From positions 1-19,080 of the forward strand of contig CAZGBU010000034.1 in assembly GCA_964523945.1 (NCBI GenBank): a DNA stretch of 19,080 nt, given 5' to 3'. The stretch comes from CAKTOF01 sp964523945 (lineage in GTDB: Bacteria; Bacillota; Clostridia; Oscillospirales; Oscillospiraceae). The notes below the pieces were generated by a model. The model had not been told where the DNA came from. It was given only the letters and a program-made list of their open reading frames with translations, and ran no database searches. The position numbers and the translations under genes are program-made. Of this stretch, positions 1 to 6,250 are shown in pieces (position 1 is the first letter of the stretch; each line of letters begins with the position of its first letter).

Positions 1-60
1 GTGTACCAAGCAGATGCACTTAAAACTGTCTGCAAATCTTATTATACGAGGTGATATGTC

Positions 61-810
61 ATGAGAAACCTGCTCGAAGCCGCCAAGGAAAACCTGAGCT
101 TTCTCGGGGTGTGCGTGCTGATCTTCGCGGCGCTGTTCGCCGTCGCGTACCTGGTGGAGAAGTTTGTCCTCAAAGACCGCGTCAAGAAGATCTCACGCGG
201 TCGCTATGTCGCGTTCATCGGCGTCTTTTCCGCCATTGCCGGGCTGCTGATGTACATCGAAATCCCGCTGTTTTTCGCGCCGTCGTTCTATCAAATGGAC
301 CTGAGCGAGATCCCGGTGATGATCTGCACATTCTACCTTGGCCCGGTCGCCGGCGTTGTGTCGGAGCTGGTCAAGATCATCGTCAAGCTCGTGCTGAAGG
401 GTACCAGCACCGCATTCGTCGGCGATTTTGCCAACTTTGTGGTCGGCTGCTCACTTGTGCTGCCGGCATCGATCATCTATCATGTGCGCAAAACGAAAAA
501 AACGGCGCTGCTCGGCATGGGCGTCGGCACAGCTGTGATGACCGTATTCGGCAGCCTGTTCAACGCCGTATACTTGCTGCCCCGTTTTGCCACACTCTAT
601 GGCATCCCGCTCGACGCCATCATTGCGATGGGCACTGAGGTCAACGGCGCGATCAACAGCGTCTCGACGCTGGTCCTGTTCGCCGTTGTGCCGTTCAACC
701 TGCTTAAGGGTGTCGTCGTCACCGCAGTGACAATGCTGCTGTACAAGCGCGTGGAGCGCGTGTTCTTCCGCCGCACGGCGAAACCGACTGTCTCACACGC
801 CAAGACCTGA
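61..810 (+). CDS. ribU: ECF transporter S component, RibU-like (riboflavin uptake)
   Basis: This is a 249-residue integral membrane protein with about six hydrophobic segments, the form of a substrate-binding S component of an energy-coupling factor transporter. The stretch at about residues 79-103 (DLSEIPVMICTFYLGPVAGV, followed by an ELVKIIVK helix) matches the RibU-type signature in which an acidic-Leu-Ser-(Asp/Glu)-(Ile/Leu)-Pro segment is followed by a GPxAG loop. RibU captures riboflavin at the membrane and works with the shared EcfA/EcfA'/EcfT module, which is not in this window. An extra N-terminal membrane segment (about residues 13-35) precedes the usual core, making it slightly longer than the typical ~200 residues. 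The ATG at 61 is chosen because GAGGTGAT (48-55) lies five bases upstream. It is transcribed alone and ends at a bidirectional terminator. Riboflavin specificity is inferred from the motif; another ECF S component remains possible. Confidence 0.82.
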   Translation: MRNLLEAAKENLSFLGVCVLIFAALFAVAYLVEKFVLKDRVKKISRGRYVAFIGVFSAIAGLLMYIEIPLFFAPSFYQMDLSEIPVMICTFYLGPVAGVVSELVKIIVKLVLKGTSTAFVGDFANFVVGCSLVLPASIIYHVRKTKKTALLGMGVGTAVMTVFGSLFNAVYLLPRFATLYGIPLDAIIAMGTEVNGAINSVSTLVLFAVVPFNLLKGVVVTAVTMLLYKRVERVFFRRTAKPTVSHAKT

Positions 811-820
811 AGCAACGAAC

Positions 821-853
821 AAAAAGGAGGAAGCGCACGCTTCCTCCTTTTTT
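821..853. terminator. Bidirectional intrinsic terminator
   Basis: A perfect 14-bp stem (821-834 with 839-852) with a GCAC loop is flanked by an A-run on the left and a T-run on the right, so it can terminate in both directions. It separates the plus-strand RibU gene from the convergent minus-strand DUF6485 gene. Confidence 0.9.
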
Positions 854-861
854 CTGCCGTC

Positions 862-1077
862 TTACGGCGCTTTGTTCTGCAACACCAGCGCCGCAAAGTC
901 CTCGTACGAATCCCCTTCCCTGTCCTCCGCATGCGCAATCTGATGAAAAAAGCAGTTTGGCACTTCCCGGCGACGCAGATTCTTGCTGATGCAGGGTGCA
1001 CAACCCTTCCCATGCCGGGTGGGATGCAGCGGACAGCTCAGATTTCCGCAGGTGCAGAATGGGCTGATATTCTCCAT
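862..1077 (-). CDS. Small cysteine-rich DUF6485 family protein
   Basis: This 71-residue protein has six cysteines (C8, C10, C15, C26, C29, C42) and two histidines (H18, H22) packed into its first 42 residues. The pattern is CTCGNLSCPLH...HGKGCAPCI...VPNCFF, which I recognise as the DUF6485 family of small clostridial proteins. The spacing suggests a metal site, zinc or possibly Fe-S, but no function is known. It starts 12 bases after the stop of the GlcG-like gene on the same strand, so it is probably the last gene of the AraC-GlcG-DUF6485 unit. The upstream GGCGG is a weak ribosome site, which fits translational coupling. The C-terminal 25 residues are polar and unremarkable. Confidence 0.78.
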   Translation of the reverse strand: MENISPFCTCGNLSCPLHPTRHGKGCAPCISKNLRRREVPNCFFHQIAHAEDREGDSYEDFAALVLQNKAP

Positions 1078-1089
1078 TGTGCCGCCAAG

Positions 1090-1500
1090 TCAGCCCACAA
1101 GCTGCGAGAACACAGAAACGACATACTCTGCGATCTCGCAGTCCTGTTCCTCCGTTCCGCCGCCAACGCCGATCCCGCCGGCAATTTTTCCGTCAACGAA
1201 CAGCGGATAACCGCCGGCGACCAGCGTGATTCTTGGGTCGTTTGTCTGGATCGCCATCAGGGACGCCCCCTCCGCGGCAGCTGCGGCGACATCTTTCGTC
1301 CTGCACTGCGTAACCGCCGCCGTATATGCCTTTCCGGGCACGAGCGTGATGCTCAGCACAAGCGCCTCGCCATATCTGCGATAGACCCGCGGCAGGCCGT
1401 TTTCGTCACAAATCGCAAAGCTGATGTCAATTCCAAGTTCCCTGCTCTTTTCTCTTGCAGCCGCACAGAGCCGGTCGCATCGTTCATCTGTTAAAATCAT
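1090..1500 (-). CDS. GlcG/HbpS family (DUF336, PF03928 type) protein
   Basis: This 136-residue protein matches the GlcG/HbpS/PduO-C fold: N-terminal helix (DERCDRLCAAAREKSRELG), strand FAICDENGLPRVYRR, GKAYTAA helix, then GGYPLFVDGKIAGGIGVGGG at about residues 96-115, which is the family hallmark. Members bind haem or corrinoid cofactors or accompany small-molecule catabolism; the exact ligand here is unknown. The reading frame stays open upstream to 1617, but the ATG at 1500 is preferred. It has GGAGGG six bases upstream and the family homology begins there, while the upstream 39 residues look like translated leader. No signal peptide is visible, so it is probably cytoplasmic. It lies downstream of an AraC regulator on the same strand and 12 bases ahead of the DUF6485 gene. 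Confidence 0.82.
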   Translation of the reverse strand: MILTDERCDRLCAAAREKSRELGIDISFAICDENGLPRVYRRYGEALVLSITLVPGKAYTAAVTQCRTKDVAAAAAEGASLMAIQTNDPRITLVAGGYPLFVDGKIAGGIGVGGGTEEQDCEIAEYVVSVFSQLVG

Positions 1501-1528
1501 ATCGATCCCTCCGCATCGATCCCTCCGC
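1501..1528 (-). repeat. Tandem 14-bp duplication of the ribosome-binding site
   Basis: The 14-mer ATCGATCCCTCCGC occurs twice in direct tandem (1501-1514 and 1515-1528). Read on the minus strand it supplies two consecutive GGAGGGATCGAT blocks immediately before the GlcG-like start codon. The copy at 1501-1514 is correctly spaced for the ATG at 1500. The same ten bases ATCCCTCCGC also form the ribosome site of the AraC gene (2521-2530). Confidence 0.85.
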
Positions 1529-1613
1529 ATTGATCTGATCGATGCACAAGCATCTGAGCAGAGCATACCAAAAGCCGGCCGCAGGCGCTTGCCCGTTTCT
1601 CTCAAAAAACTGC

Positions 1614-2516
1614 TCATTCCTTTCGGCGGCTCCGGATGCTGCGAACATCCTCTTTGGGTGCTGCGCCAAACATCTTCCGATAGTCGCGGATAAACTGTGA
1701 CAGGCTCTCATAGCCCACCTCTGCAGATGCCTCGGTAACGTTACTGCCCTCATCAAGCATCAGCCGTCTGGCCTCGGTAAGACGCAGCCGCTTCTGGCAC
1801 TGCAGCGGCCCCATCCCCACCGCGCTTTTGAATTTTTGGTGAAACTGCGACACGCTCATGTGGCGTTGACCAGCCAGCTCCTCCACGGTAAACGAGCTGC
1901 GAAAATTCTCTTTGATCCAGCTGTTTGCCGCATAGATCTCATCAGCCGGGTCCACGTTTGCCGCGCTCTGGATCAGCTGCCTGCCGCAGGAGCCGCACAG
2001 TAAGCTGTAAATAATTTCCTGCATAATATTCCGCCGCAGGAATTCGGAGGGAACCGCCTGCTGCATTGCCGGAAGCAGCCGGAATACAGCTCGGATCGCC
2101 GCGGTGTCCGATGCGGAATGCGCTGCCTCACCCAGGCCATCGCCCAGAATACGCCCGACCAAATCGTTGTCCAGCGCAAGCACCGTCGAGATAACGTCGT
2201 ATACGGTAAACGTCAGGCTGAGCGCCAGAAAATCCCCCCCCCGCGCTGATTGTGTCAGCACCGTACCGGACAGCGGCGTGTCAACCTGGGAGATCGAATA
2301 CTGCCCGGCCGGATAGTCCAGGACACCCGACGGGGTATACAGCCGCAGCATCCCATCGAGCACAACGTAGAGATAGGGGCTCTCTGACTGCGGCATCCGG
2401 ATTCGGCGGCCGGTAAAGCGCCAGGCTGTCAGGCCCGGGGTATCCGTCGGACTGGCGCCTTCACCGCGGCAGAGCCCGCGCACGGTGTCGAGTAATTCCG
2501 TAGAAATTGGATTCAT
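1614..2516 (-). CDS. AraC family transcriptional regulator
   Basis: This 300-residue protein has an N-terminal cupin-like ligand domain of the AraC_N type (about residues 30-165) and a C-terminal double helix-turn-helix (about 192-291). The first HTH is TVEELAGQRHMSVSQFHQKF and the second VTEASAEVGYESLSQFIRDY, ending in the classic KMFGAAP. It is a cytoplasmic DNA-binding regulator whose likely target is the downstream GlcG-like/DUF6485 pair. Two in-frame ATGs exist six bases apart. The ATG at 2516 is chosen because GGAGGG sits six bases before it, whereas it directly abuts the one at 2522. A run of nine G (2234-2242 on the complementary strand) encodes R92-G93-G94-D95 and is unusually slippage-prone. 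The effector is unknown. Confidence 0.9.
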   Translation of the reverse strand: MNPISTELLDTVRGLCRGEGASPTDTPGLTAWRFTGRRIRMPQSESPYLYVVLDGMLRLYTPSGVLDYPAGQYSISQVDTPLSGTVLTQSARGGDFLALSLTFTVYDVISTVLALDNDLVGRILGDGLGEAAHSASDTAAIRAVFRLLPAMQQAVPSEFLRRNIMQEIIYSLLCGSCGRQLIQSAANVDPADEIYAANSWIKENFRSSFTVEELAGQRHMSVSQFHQKFKSAVGMGPLQCQKRLRLTEARRLMLDEGSNVTEASAEVGYESLSQFIRDYRKMFGAAPKEDVRSIRSRRKE

Positions 2517-2546
2517 CTTCATCCCTCCGCTTTACCTGCAAAATAA

Positions 2547-2573
2547 GACGGCGCCGCAGATGGCGGCGCCGTC
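2547..2573 (-). terminator. Intrinsic terminator of the lipoprotein gene
   Basis: A perfect 11-bp GC-rich stem (2547-2557 with 2563-2573) has a five-base loop. On the minus strand it is followed by TTATTTT. It sits just after the lipoprotein stop and ahead of the AraC gene. Confidence 0.85.
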
Positions 2574-2586
2574 CAGCCTTTTCCGG

Positions 2587-3183
2587 TCAATAAATATAAT
2601 CCTCGGCGGAGGTGCCGCTGCTCTGCGGGAACTCATAAGAATCGAGCACCTGCCCGGTCGAGCCGCTGATAAAGCTGACTGTCGTGCCCGGCTCTGCCTC
2701 GCTGTCTTCCATAAAGTACTGATAGACCGAGAGAATATATTCGCCGATCAGATCGTAATAGACATCTGTTTCGAGATAGACCGCCGAGTCGACCGTGATG
2801 CTAACCTCCCGAAAGTCATTCTCCTCGTCGAGGTCATAATCCAGTACAAAAGTACTGAATGTGTCATCCGTCAGGATCTCTTCGAGATATTCAATCAGGC
2901 TGGTCCTGCGATCTTCCATCTCCTGCTCATAGAGGTCGCGGTCCATGCGGAACGTATAAGTTCCGTCCTCATTTTTGGTAATCTGCTTGAAACCGTGCTC
3001 CTCACAGTATTCGGCGATCTCATCATCGTGGATGGTGGGACGGATATAGTTGTAGGAAACGGTGTAGATTGCGTCGTCATCCGCCAGCTCGGTCACAGTG
3101 GCGGCAGCCTCCGGCTCGCTCGAGCAGGCAGCCAGCAGGCCAAGCAGGAGCGTCAGACAGACGGCGCAGCAGCATTTTTTCAT
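2587..3183 (-). CDS. Putative secreted lipoprotein
   Basis: This 198-residue protein begins MKKCCCAVCLTLLLGLLAAC, a type II signal peptide with lipobox LAAC at residues 17-20, so C20 is predicted to be lipidated and the protein anchored on the outer face of the membrane. The mature part is strongly acidic, with many Asp/Glu between residues 30 and 180, and mixes helix-rich (EEHGFKQITKNEDGTYTF, LYEQEMEDRRTSLIEYLEE) and beta-like (REVSITVDSAVYLETD) stretches. I recognise no domain beyond the lipoprotein signal. The ATG at 3183 has GGAGGG eight bases upstream. It has its own promoter (3214-3242) and terminator (2547-2573), so it is a single-gene unit. It may be a small extracellular sensor or a structural or chaperone-like lipoprotein, but no role can be assigned. 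Confidence 0.82.
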   Translation of the reverse strand: MKKCCCAVCLTLLLGLLAACSSEPEAAATVTELADDDAIYTVSYNYIRPTIHDDEIAEYCEEHGFKQITKNEDGTYTFRMDRDLYEQEMEDRRTSLIEYLEEILTDDTFSTFVLDYDLDEENDFREVSITVDSAVYLETDVYYDLIGEYILSVYQYFMEDSEAEPGTTVSFISGSTGQVLDSYEFPQSSGTSAEDYIY

Positions 3184-3213
3184 TTCGGGTTCCCTCCGTT
3201 GCTGTTTTTCGCT

Positions 3214-3242
3214 ATCCTATCATTTTGGATGGTAAAGGTCAA
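3214..3242 (-). promoter_or_regulatory. Promoter of the lipoprotein gene
   Basis: On the minus strand, TTGACC (3237-3242) and TAGGAT (3214-3219) are separated by exactly 17 bases, a good housekeeping-sigma arrangement ending about 30 bases upstream of the lipoprotein start. Confidence 0.65.
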
Positions 3243-3292
3243 GCACGCGCGGGAAAAGTTCACATATCGTTCAAGGCCGCATCCGCAGAGCG

Positions 3293-3320
3293 ATCCCCGG
3301 GGCATCAAACACCCAGGGAT
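3293..3320 (-). terminator. Possible terminator after the suf operon
   Basis: A nine-pair stem (3293-3301 with 3312-3320, one G-U pair) lies just beyond the SufB/D stop codon at 3327. No U-tract follows on the minus strand, so termination is uncertain and read-through into the lipoprotein gene is possible. Confidence 0.35.
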
Positions 3321-3326
3321 TTTCGC

Positions 3327-4253
3327 TTATTTCAGAAAGCCGGCAACGATCTTCTCCTCCGCCTCTTCCTCGGTCAGGCCAAGCGTCATCAGCTTGATCA
3401 GCTGGTCGCCGGCAATCTTGCCGATCGCCGCCTCGTGGATCAGGCTGGCCTCGGTGCTCGAAGCAGTCAGTTCCGGCGCGGCGGAAACATAAGCGTCGCC
3501 CATAATAATCGAGTCGCACTCGGAATGGCCGGAGCAGACACAGTTGCCGGTCAGACAGCTTTTAAAGTGCTGCCGGCTGTGATCGCGTGCCACAGAGCGA
3601 TTGACGATGTTGCACGAGCAGCCGTCGCCGTTGAGCTCTGCGCTGAAATTGGACACGGCATTCTGCTCGCCGGTCGTCATAACGCGCTCGCGGATGTCGA
3701 GCTTGGCGCCGGCCGCAAGGTCGGCCGTTGTGGTGCGCGTCGTGTCGTCGATGCCGGCGATCTGCGTCGTCTCCATCACCATCTCGGCGCCTTCAGCCAG
3801 ATGGATGATCGTATCGGGGTTCATCACCCGCTTGCCGCGGCTGCCGTCTTCCCCCTCGCCGTAGTGCTTTTCGACGTATTTGACCTTCGCGTTCTTCTCG
3901 ACAAAGAACGTGTGCACGCCGTCATGCGAGCTGTCGGCATTGCCGCAGTTATGAATGCCGCAGCCCGCGACAATGACCACATCGCTACCCTCACCGATGT
4001 AGAAGTCGTTGTAGACAACCTCGCGCAGGCCGCTCTCGGAGATAACAACCGGGATATGCACACTCTCGTTGACCGTGCCGGGTTTGATACGGATCACGAT
4101 GCCGGACTGTTCCCCCGGCCGCGTCGTGATCTCGATGTTTGCAGTGGAGTTGCGCTCGGTGCTTTTTCCATTGGTCCGGATATTGTACGCGCCGACCGGC
4201 AGCGCGTCAAGCTCCGCAATTTCGTGGAGCATATGCTTCTGAATGCTGTCCAT
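3327..4253 (-). CDS. sufB: SufB/SufD family Fe-S cluster scaffold protein
   Basis: This 308-residue protein of the SufBD family is much shorter than E. coli SufB (about 495) or SufD (about 423) and corresponds to the minimal single SufB/D type paired with SufC in many anaerobes. It would form the scaffold of the Fe-S assembly complex in the cytoplasm. The C-terminal core carries TEASLIHEAAIGKI (E268-x4-H273) and the ending LTEEEAEEKIVAGF, both typical of the family. It is cysteine-rich: C98, C103, C212, C214, C233, C238, C240 and C246 are candidate cluster ligands. The ATG at 4253 is chosen because AGAGGAA is just upstream; the longer open frame lacks homology. It starts 14 bases after the sufC stop, in one operon. 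No cysteine desulfurase (SufS/IscS) or SufU gene is adjacent. Confidence 0.9.
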   Translation of the reverse strand: MDSIQKHMLHEIAELDALPVGAYNIRTNGKSTERNSTANIEITTRPGEQSGIVIRIKPGTVNESVHIPVVISESGLREVVYNDFYIGEGSDVVIVAGCGIHNCGNADSSHDGVHTFFVEKNAKVKYVEKHYGEGEDGSRGKRVMNPDTIIHLAEGAEMVMETTQIAGIDDTTRTTTADLAAGAKLDIRERVMTTGEQNAVSNFSAELNGDGCSCNIVNRSVARDHSRQHFKSCLTGNCVCSGHSECDSIIMGDAYVSAAPELTASSTEASLIHEAAIGKIAGDQLIKLMTLGLTEEEAEEKIVAGFLK

Positions 4254-4267
4254 GGTTCCTCTCTTTC

Positions 4268-4981
4268 TCACTGATCCGCCAGAACGCGGCACACGCCTTG
4301 CTGCACACTGTCAAGCAGCTTCGGCAGGACGTTTTCTTTCTTGTCATACAGGGAAACCTTGCCGTCCTCGAGGTAAATAATCCGGTCGGCAATCTCCAGA
4401 ATCCGCTCCTGATGACTGATGATCAGGATGTTGCCCTGTGTCTTTTCCACCAGCTTTTCAAACACACTGATGAGCTTCTGAAAACTCCACAGGTCGATGC
4501 CGGCCTCCGGCTCGTCAAACACGCTCAGTGCCGAGTTGCGCGCAAGCGCCATCGCGATCTCAATGCGCTTGAGCTCACCGCCGGACAGACTGTCGTCAAG
4601 CTCTCGCTCGATATACTCCTTGGCGCACAGCCCGACTTCAGACAACAGATCGCACAACTCGGAAAGCGGCACGGTCTTGCCGACTGCAGTGGACATCAGG
4701 TCGCGGACCGTCAGTCCCTTGAAGCGCACCGGCTGCTGAAACGCGTAGCTGACGCCCATCTTCGCACGTTCGGTAATCGAGCGGTTCGTGATGTCCTCGC
4801 CGTTGAGCCGGATCGTGCCGCTGTCGGGCTGGAGAATGCCGGCGATCAGCTTGGCCATCGTGGACTTGCCGCTGCCGTTCGGCCCGGTAATGACGACAAA
4901 ATGATCTTCGATCCTCAAATTGATATCCGACAGGATTTGCTTCCCATCGGCGGCATAACAGATGTTTTCCAGTTCGAGCAT
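4268..4981 (-). CDS. sufC: SufC-type ABC ATPase for Fe-S cluster assembly
   Basis: This 237-residue soluble ABC ATPase has Walker A GPNGSGKST at 33-41, Q-loop near 82-83, ABC signature LSGGE at 132-136, Walker B LSVFDE at 152-157 with catalytic E157, and H-loop H190. FDEPEAGID and the signature region DDSLSGGELKRIEIA are characteristic of SufC rather than an importer ATPase. It is expected to bind the downstream SufB/D protein and drive the conformational change needed for cluster assembly. The ATG at 4981 follows GGGAGGT; the upstream open frame is translated leader rather than protein. It is the first gene of a two-gene suf operon, with a promoter at 5142-5170 and a structured leader that contains a terminator-like hairpin. 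Confidence 0.93.
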   Translation of the reverse strand: MLELENICYAADGKQILSDINLRIEDHFVVITGPNGSGKSTMAKLIAGILQPDSGTIRLNGEDITNRSITERAKMGVSYAFQQPVRFKGLTVRDLMSTAVGKTVPLSELCDLLSEVGLCAKEYIERELDDSLSGGELKRIEIAMALARNSALSVFDEPEAGIDLWSFQKLISVFEKLVEKTQGNILIISHQERILEIADRIIYLEDGKVSLYDKKENVLPKLLDSVQQGVCRVLADQ

Positions 4982-5005
4982 GGGTACCTCCCTCTTGTAT
5001 CGCGC

Positions 5006-5038
5006 AAAAAAGCCCCGGCACGCGCGCCCGGGCTTTTC
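5006..5038 (-). terminator. Terminator-shaped hairpin in the suf leader
   Basis: On the minus strand an eight-pair stem (5008-5015 with 5030-5037), extended by three pairs beyond one mismatch, is followed by six T. It lies 24 bases before the sufC start and downstream of the suf promoter, so it looks like an attenuator inside the leader rather than an end-of-gene terminator. Confidence 0.7.
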
Positions 5039-5078
5039 CCTCCCAGCCGCCTGCGCCCTGTGCGGGCCTGACGCCTGG

Positions 5079-5093
5079 CCGCCAAGTTGGCGG
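5079..5093. repeat. 15-base perfect palindrome in the suf leader
   Basis: CCGCCAA-G-TTGGCGG is a perfect 7+1+7 palindrome between the suf promoter and the terminator-like hairpin. A further inverted pair (ACAGCCG with CGGCTGT, from about 5094 to 5121) lies next to it. It could be a leader stem or a protein operator. Confidence 0.6.
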
Positions 5094-5141
5094 ACAGCCG
5101 CGTCGCTGCCGCGCCGGCTGTTTTTCTCGAATGCAGTATAG

Positions 5142-5170
5142 TTTATACCACATTCCGCCGAAAAAATCAA
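5142..5170 (-). promoter_or_regulatory. Promoter of the sufC-sufB operon
   Basis: On the minus strand, TTGATT (5165-5170) and TATAAA (5142-5147) are spaced by 17 bases. The predicted start leaves a leader of about 150 bases before sufC. It lies just beyond the LysR stop codon on the same strand. Confidence 0.65.
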
Positions 5171-5185
5171 CCATACGCGGCGTCA

Positions 5186-6097
5186 TCAGTCCGTCCGCTG
5201 TGCGGCCTGCTCACACAGCCACTGGTAAAACAGCCGCACCGCGCGTGTCTCATACTGCCCCCTGGCCGCGGCCACGCCGCACACGCGGCAGCAGAATTCG
5301 TCCGCAATCGGACGAAATACGATCTCCTGCTCCCAGCTCTGTCCGGCTGCGCCGGCCGGGACATGGGACTGCGCAATAAACGACACGCCGAGGCCGCGGC
5401 TGATCGCCTCGCCGATCAGCTGCGGCGAATCGCCCTCATAGTAGATATCCGGCTCGAAACCGGCCTGCGCACAGAAACTGCGTGTCAGGTCGTACACGTC
5501 GGAATTGGAGTTGTTGCATAAAAACCGCTCGCCCCTAAGGTCCGCAACATGCAGCGCAGACCGATCGCACAGCGGATTCGACCGCGGCAGCAGTACGCCC
5601 ATCTTTTCGGAGAACAGGTGTGTCCAGACAATCTGTGCAGACTGCACCGACGGCACCGTCAGCGCCAGGTCAACCCGGCGCTCCTCCAGCGCGCGGGCGA
5701 TCTCCTGCGGGCTCATCTGCCGGATGCGGAAGCTGACCTGCGGATGAGCAAACAGAAAACCGCGGATCGCGTCGTACAGCCAGTCCGGCTCGCGGTTTGG
5801 AAACGACGACGCCACGCGCACCAGTCCGCTGACGCTGCTGCCCAGATCATCCAGGTGACGGCGCATTGCATCCAGCTCGCCAAAAATGCGCTCGGTATGT
5901 TCAAGCACCGCGCGGCCGTGCTCGTTGAGCCGGATGGCGCGCCCCTCGCGGTCGAACAGCCGTACCCCCAGTTCTTCCTCCAGCCGGGCAATCATCCGGC
6001 TCATCGCCGGCTGGGTCACATGCATCGCCTCCGCTGCGCGGGTCATATGCTCATGCCGCGCCGCCTCCAAAAACGCGCGAAGCTGATTGAGTTCCAT
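5186..6097 (-). CDS. LysR family transcriptional regulator
   Basis: This 303-residue protein has the LysR winged HTH at residues 1-60 (MELNQLRAFLEAA, then AEAMHVTQPAMSRMIARLEEELGVRLFDRE), a linker helix, and a two-lobed periplasmic-binding-type effector domain (about 90-295). It is predicted to be a tetrameric DNA-binding regulator. The ATG at 6097 is chosen because GGAGGG lies seven bases upstream and the family always begins at this MELxQLRxF point; the longer open frame is not conserved. It is divergent from the deacetylase/OYE operon that starts at 6251, the normal arrangement for a LysR activator and its target. The inverted repeat CATAAC-N6-GTTATG in the shared intergenic region is its probable operator. 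The inducer is unknown; it may be a substrate of the adjacent enoate reductase. Confidence 0.93.
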   Translation of the reverse strand: MELNQLRAFLEAARHEHMTRAAEAMHVTQPAMSRMIARLEEELGVRLFDREGRAIRLNEHGRAVLEHTERIFGELDAMRRHLDDLGSSVSGLVRVASSFPNREPDWLYDAIRGFLFAHPQVSFRIRQMSPQEIARALEERRVDLALTVPSVQSAQIVWTHLFSEKMGVLLPRSNPLCDRSALHVADLRGERFLCNNSNSDVYDLTRSFCAQAGFEPDIYYEGDSPQLIGEAISRGLGVSFIAQSHVPAGAAGQSWEQEIVFRPIADEFCCRVCGVAAARGQYETRAVRLFYQWLCEQAAQRTD

Positions 6098-6116
6098 GTC
6101 CTTCCCTCCTGATTTG

Positions 6117-6145
6117 AGCATAACAGAATCACCATCAAAAATCAA
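6117..6145 (-). promoter_or_regulatory. Promoter of the LysR gene
   Basis: On the minus strand, TTGATT (6140-6145) and TATGCT (6117-6122) are spaced by 17 bases. A CATAAC half-site (6119-6124) identical to the operator arms overlaps the -10 element, which would allow autoregulation. Confidence 0.6.
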
Positions 6146-6151
6146 TCAATT

Positions 6152-6169
6152 CATAACATGTGCGTTATG
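6152..6169. promoter_or_regulatory. Probable LysR operator, CATAAC-N6-GTTATG
   Basis: A perfect six-base inverted repeat separated by six bases lies between the divergent promoters. Its centre is about 65 bases upstream of the predicted start site of the deacetylase/OYE operon, the usual position of the LysR recognition site. Confidence 0.7.
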
Positions 6170-6188
6170 TTCTCATTGCAAACCGTCA

Positions 6189-6218
6189 TTGGACATCGGC
6201 CTGCACCGCGCCTATACT
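6189..6218 (+). promoter_or_regulatory. Promoter of the deacetylase/OYE operon
   Basis: TTGGAC (6189-6194) and TATACT (6213-6218) are spaced by 18 bases, upstream of the ribosome site GGAGG at 6241-6245. Confidence 0.6.
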
Positions 6219-6250
6219 GGCAGTGAGAAGACATCAGATCGGAGGTTGAG

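Noticed and set aside
1..60. FMN riboswitch upstream of the RibU gene
   Set aside because: Only 60 bases are visible. They contain a weak GCAGA/TCTGC inverted repeat and the ribosome site but none of the conserved FMN aptamer segments; an aptamer could lie further left outside the window.
1501..1617. Start of the GlcG-like gene at 1617, overlapping the AraC stop (ATGA)
   Set aside because: The 39 extra residues are Cys/Arg-rich and fall outside the family domain, and the ATG at 1500 has a correctly spaced GGAGGG.
3069..4274. Plus-strand open frame of 401 residues over the SufB/D gene
   Set aside because: The SufB/D protein on the other strand is well supported; this frame lacks a ribosome site and a domain.
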